Shown in pieces: positions 23,209 to 24,349 of a DNA stretch of 24,349 nt (the first letter of the stretch is position 1; every line of letters starts with the position of its first letter). The notes under the pieces were generated by a model. It saw only the letters and a program-made list of their open reading frames with translations, made no database searches and was not told where the DNA came from. Source of the DNA: Deltaproteobacteria bacterium (lineage in GTDB: Bacteria; Desulfobacterota; DSM-4660; Desulfatiglandales; HGW-15); assembly GCA_019308985.1 (NCBI GenBank), contig JAFDHB010000039.1, forward strand, positions 1 to 24,349, in the 5' to 3' direction. Position numbers and translations under genes: made by a program.

Positions 23209-23235
23209 TTCTAGTTACTAAAAGTGCATAGTCAA
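23208..23235 (-). promoter_or_regulatory. Sigma-70 promoter upstream of ftsH
   Basis: On the minus strand TTGACT (23230-23235), a 16-base spacer and TAGAAT (23208-23213). Repeat B begins directly at the end of the -10 box, so the transcript would start within its first hairpin. No heat-shock-type (CTTGAAA/CCCCAT) promoter was recognised. Confidence 0.5.
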
Positions 23236-23407
23236 GTAAAGGTCTAGAATTCAGGAAAGCGGTACAGATCCAATTGACATGCTTCCGGAAGGATCCCTGA
23301 ACTCAGAAAACTCCCTCTTTCCTGAAGGTCGTCGATACTGCAGAGAAGCCCACCTCCCCCCTCTACTGGAACAGCACTGATTCATTCCATGTTGCATGCT
23401 TTTGTAC

Positions 23408-23884
23408 TTACTTTTTGTGGCCTGCAATGATAGTTTCTTCCATGACCTGGAGCCGGTTTTTGACTTCCTCGGCTCCGCATTGGAGCGCATCCGCCGTTGC
23501 GGCCGCATATTCAGCCCAACTCTTGACGGTTCCCGTCAGGATGGCAATGCCATCGACAACAGTGATTTCTATATTGTTGCTCTCGATAAAGGGGTCATCC
23601 TGGATCTCCTGCGCGATCTTTCTTGCTAGGTCCAGGTCTCTTGACGGTAGGGTCTTCCGATGTTCGAGGCTGTTAAGAAGAGAAAGGCCATCCTGCGAGA
23701 CGACGTTGGAGCTCGGGTCTGTGAGTGACGCCACAGTCTCCTTGGCGCCCATGGCGCCGGCGGTCTCAGGAACGGCCAACACCAGGCACAGGATGAGAGA
23801 CAAAATAAGAAGGATTTTGGTAAGGGCCTTATGTAGTCCGGCTCCTTCCCTAGGGATGCTTGCATGCGCGGCCTTCTTGTCCAT
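23408..23884 (-). CDS. Exported BON-domain protein
   Basis: A 158-residue protein. A long signal peptide has an extended n-region (DKKAAHASIPREGAGLHK) and hydrophobic core (ILLILSLILCLVLA), with likely cleavage near ETAGAMG. Residues 85-150 form one BON domain: LDLARKIAQEIQDDPFIESN, IEITVVDGIAILTGTV, KSWAEYAAATADAL, then VKNRLQV. BON domains, as in OsmY-type proteins, bind phospholipid or other envelope partners. ATG 23884 has an excellent ribosome site (AAGGAGGTG, seven-base spacing); an upstream in-frame ATG at 23929 lacks one. It may act at the envelope during stress, by family analogy only. It precedes ftsH on the same strand but has about 470 bases between, so linkage is doubtful. Confidence 0.88.
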   Translation of the reverse strand: MDKKAAHASIPREGAGLHKALTKILLILSLILCLVLAVPETAGAMGAKETVASLTDPSSNVVSQDGLSLLNSLEHRKTLPSRDLDLARKIAQEIQDDPFIESNNIEITVVDGIAILTGTVKSWAEYAAATADALQCGAEEVKNRLQVMEETIIAGHKK

Positions 23885-24349
23885 GATTATGGCACCTCCT
23901 TGTCTCGGTATGATCGAGAGGTTGATCAATTCATTCTAACATGGAAACCTGGTCCTCAGGGCCAGGTCAGAGATCATTGGCTCTGCCTTAAGAAATGAAA
24001 AGGCTCTAAATCCAAAGCACGAAATCCGAAATCCGAAACAATACTTAATGACCAAAATTCAAATGATCCAAACAATAGGCGTAGCGATTATGATTTTGTT
24101 TTTGTCATTAGGGCATTTGATATTTGATTTTGTTTCGAATTTCGAGATTCGGATTTCGGAATTTGCCAACGCGAGAACAACAAATCATGCCCTCTGGGCT
24201 TAGACCAAAACCGGGCCCTTTGGCCCCGGATTTTTACGTGCGCCTGGCATGACGCAGACGCCGTTCTTCTGGCTGGAAGGCTGGAAGTAAAATCGCCCGC
24301 CGTTACCGGACGGAAGGGCAACGCCAACAAGGCAAGGGCAGGTTCCAGA
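23885..24349. other. Non-coding end of the window
   Basis: I see no supported gene in these 465 bases. They hold the presumed upstream region of the BON gene (23885-24000), repeat C (24006-24165) and a GC-richer tail (24166-24349) in which I see nothing definite. A minus-strand frame through 24088-24330 overlaps repeat C and resembles no family I know. Confidence 0.5.
24006..24165. repeat. AT-rich long inverted repeat, family C
   Basis: An imperfect palindrome with arms of about 70 bases. The left arm contains GAAATCCGAAATCCGAAACA (24021-24040) and then AATGACCAAAATTCAAATGA. The reverse complement of the right arm contains CCGAAATCCGAATCTCGAAA, then TTCGAAACAAAATCAAATAT and AATGACAAAAACAAAATCAT. 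It has no reading frame and much lower GC than its surroundings. Only one copy is in this window, so family status rests on its structure and on my recollection of similar CCGAAATCCGAA-type palindromes in environmental bacterial genomes, which I cannot verify here. Confidence 0.7.

Larger units (their letters stand above)
22934..23407. other. ftsH leader and gap before the BON gene
   Basis: I see no gene in this 474-base gap. From the ftsH side it holds about 87 bases of plain leader, repeat B copy 2 (23021-23208), the presumed ftsH promoter (23208-23235), then about 170 bases (23236-23407) in which I see nothing. No clear terminator for the BON gene was found there. Confidence 0.5.

Noticed and set aside
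24088..24330. 80-residue minus-strand frame at the window end
   Set aside because: It overlaps the inverted repeat, has no ribosome site and no recognisable domain.

Overview
This window looks like a piece of a Desulfobacterota (deltaproteobacterial) chromosome, probably from a metagenome-assembled or environmental genome. The reasons are gene content and style. They include a fused cobA-hemD beside hemC and ispD, a family-4 uracil-DNA glycosylase, an nfeD/slipin pair, IHF-alpha, a LysM-SPOR lipoprotein and an RND/LolA-like/outer-membrane-protein operon. The organism assignment is inference. No rRNA, tRNA, CRISPR array, transposase or phage gene was seen.

Layout. 1-346: leader with weak promoter-like motifs. 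347-7658 (+): a housekeeping run of LysM-SPOR lipoprotein, coaBC, uracil-DNA glycosylase and nfeD, then a dispersed palindromic repeat (family A), slipin, a free-standing Rho-N domain protein, a strong terminator, ispD and hemC. A second dispersed structured repeat (family B) lies between hemC and the cobA-hemD fusion (7922-9466). 9511-9798 (-): ihfA, convergent with cobA-hemD. 9799-11041: a long, mostly non-coding stretch with a chain of small hairpins, a second copy of repeat A, a small excisionase-type HTH gene (10480-10668) and AT-rich palindromes on promoter -10 boxes; a TPR gene follows. 11576-23884: everything is on the minus strand. It holds a TauE/SafE permease, a PadR-modABC operon with its own promoter and operators, an RND exporter/LolA-like/outer-membrane-barrel operon whose first two genes are damaged by two internal deletions, an ftsH-DUF1614 pair preceded by a second copy of repeat B, and a BON-domain protein. 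23885-24349 carries a third repeat (family C), a long AT-rich inverted repeat.

How the genes work together. HemC and CobA-HemD convert porphobilinogen to uroporphyrinogen III and on to precorrin-2, for siroheme, cobalamin and heme. CoaBC and IspD supply CoA and isoprenoid precursors. PadR-ModABC is a self-regulated molybdate/tungstate import unit. NfeD with slipin, FtsH with DUF1614 and the RND/LolA-like/OMP set all belong to envelope maintenance or export.

The least expected content is non-coding. Two unrelated structured repeat families (A and B, two copies each) sit in sense orientation just upstream of start codons, and family C is a third. Two coding anomalies also stand out. padR appears cut short by one base in a G5 run, since an in-frame coding-like tail ends 12 bases before modA. 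The RND exporter and LolA-like genes have lost segments at two junctions about 300 bases apart, which is either real decay or an assembly collapse.
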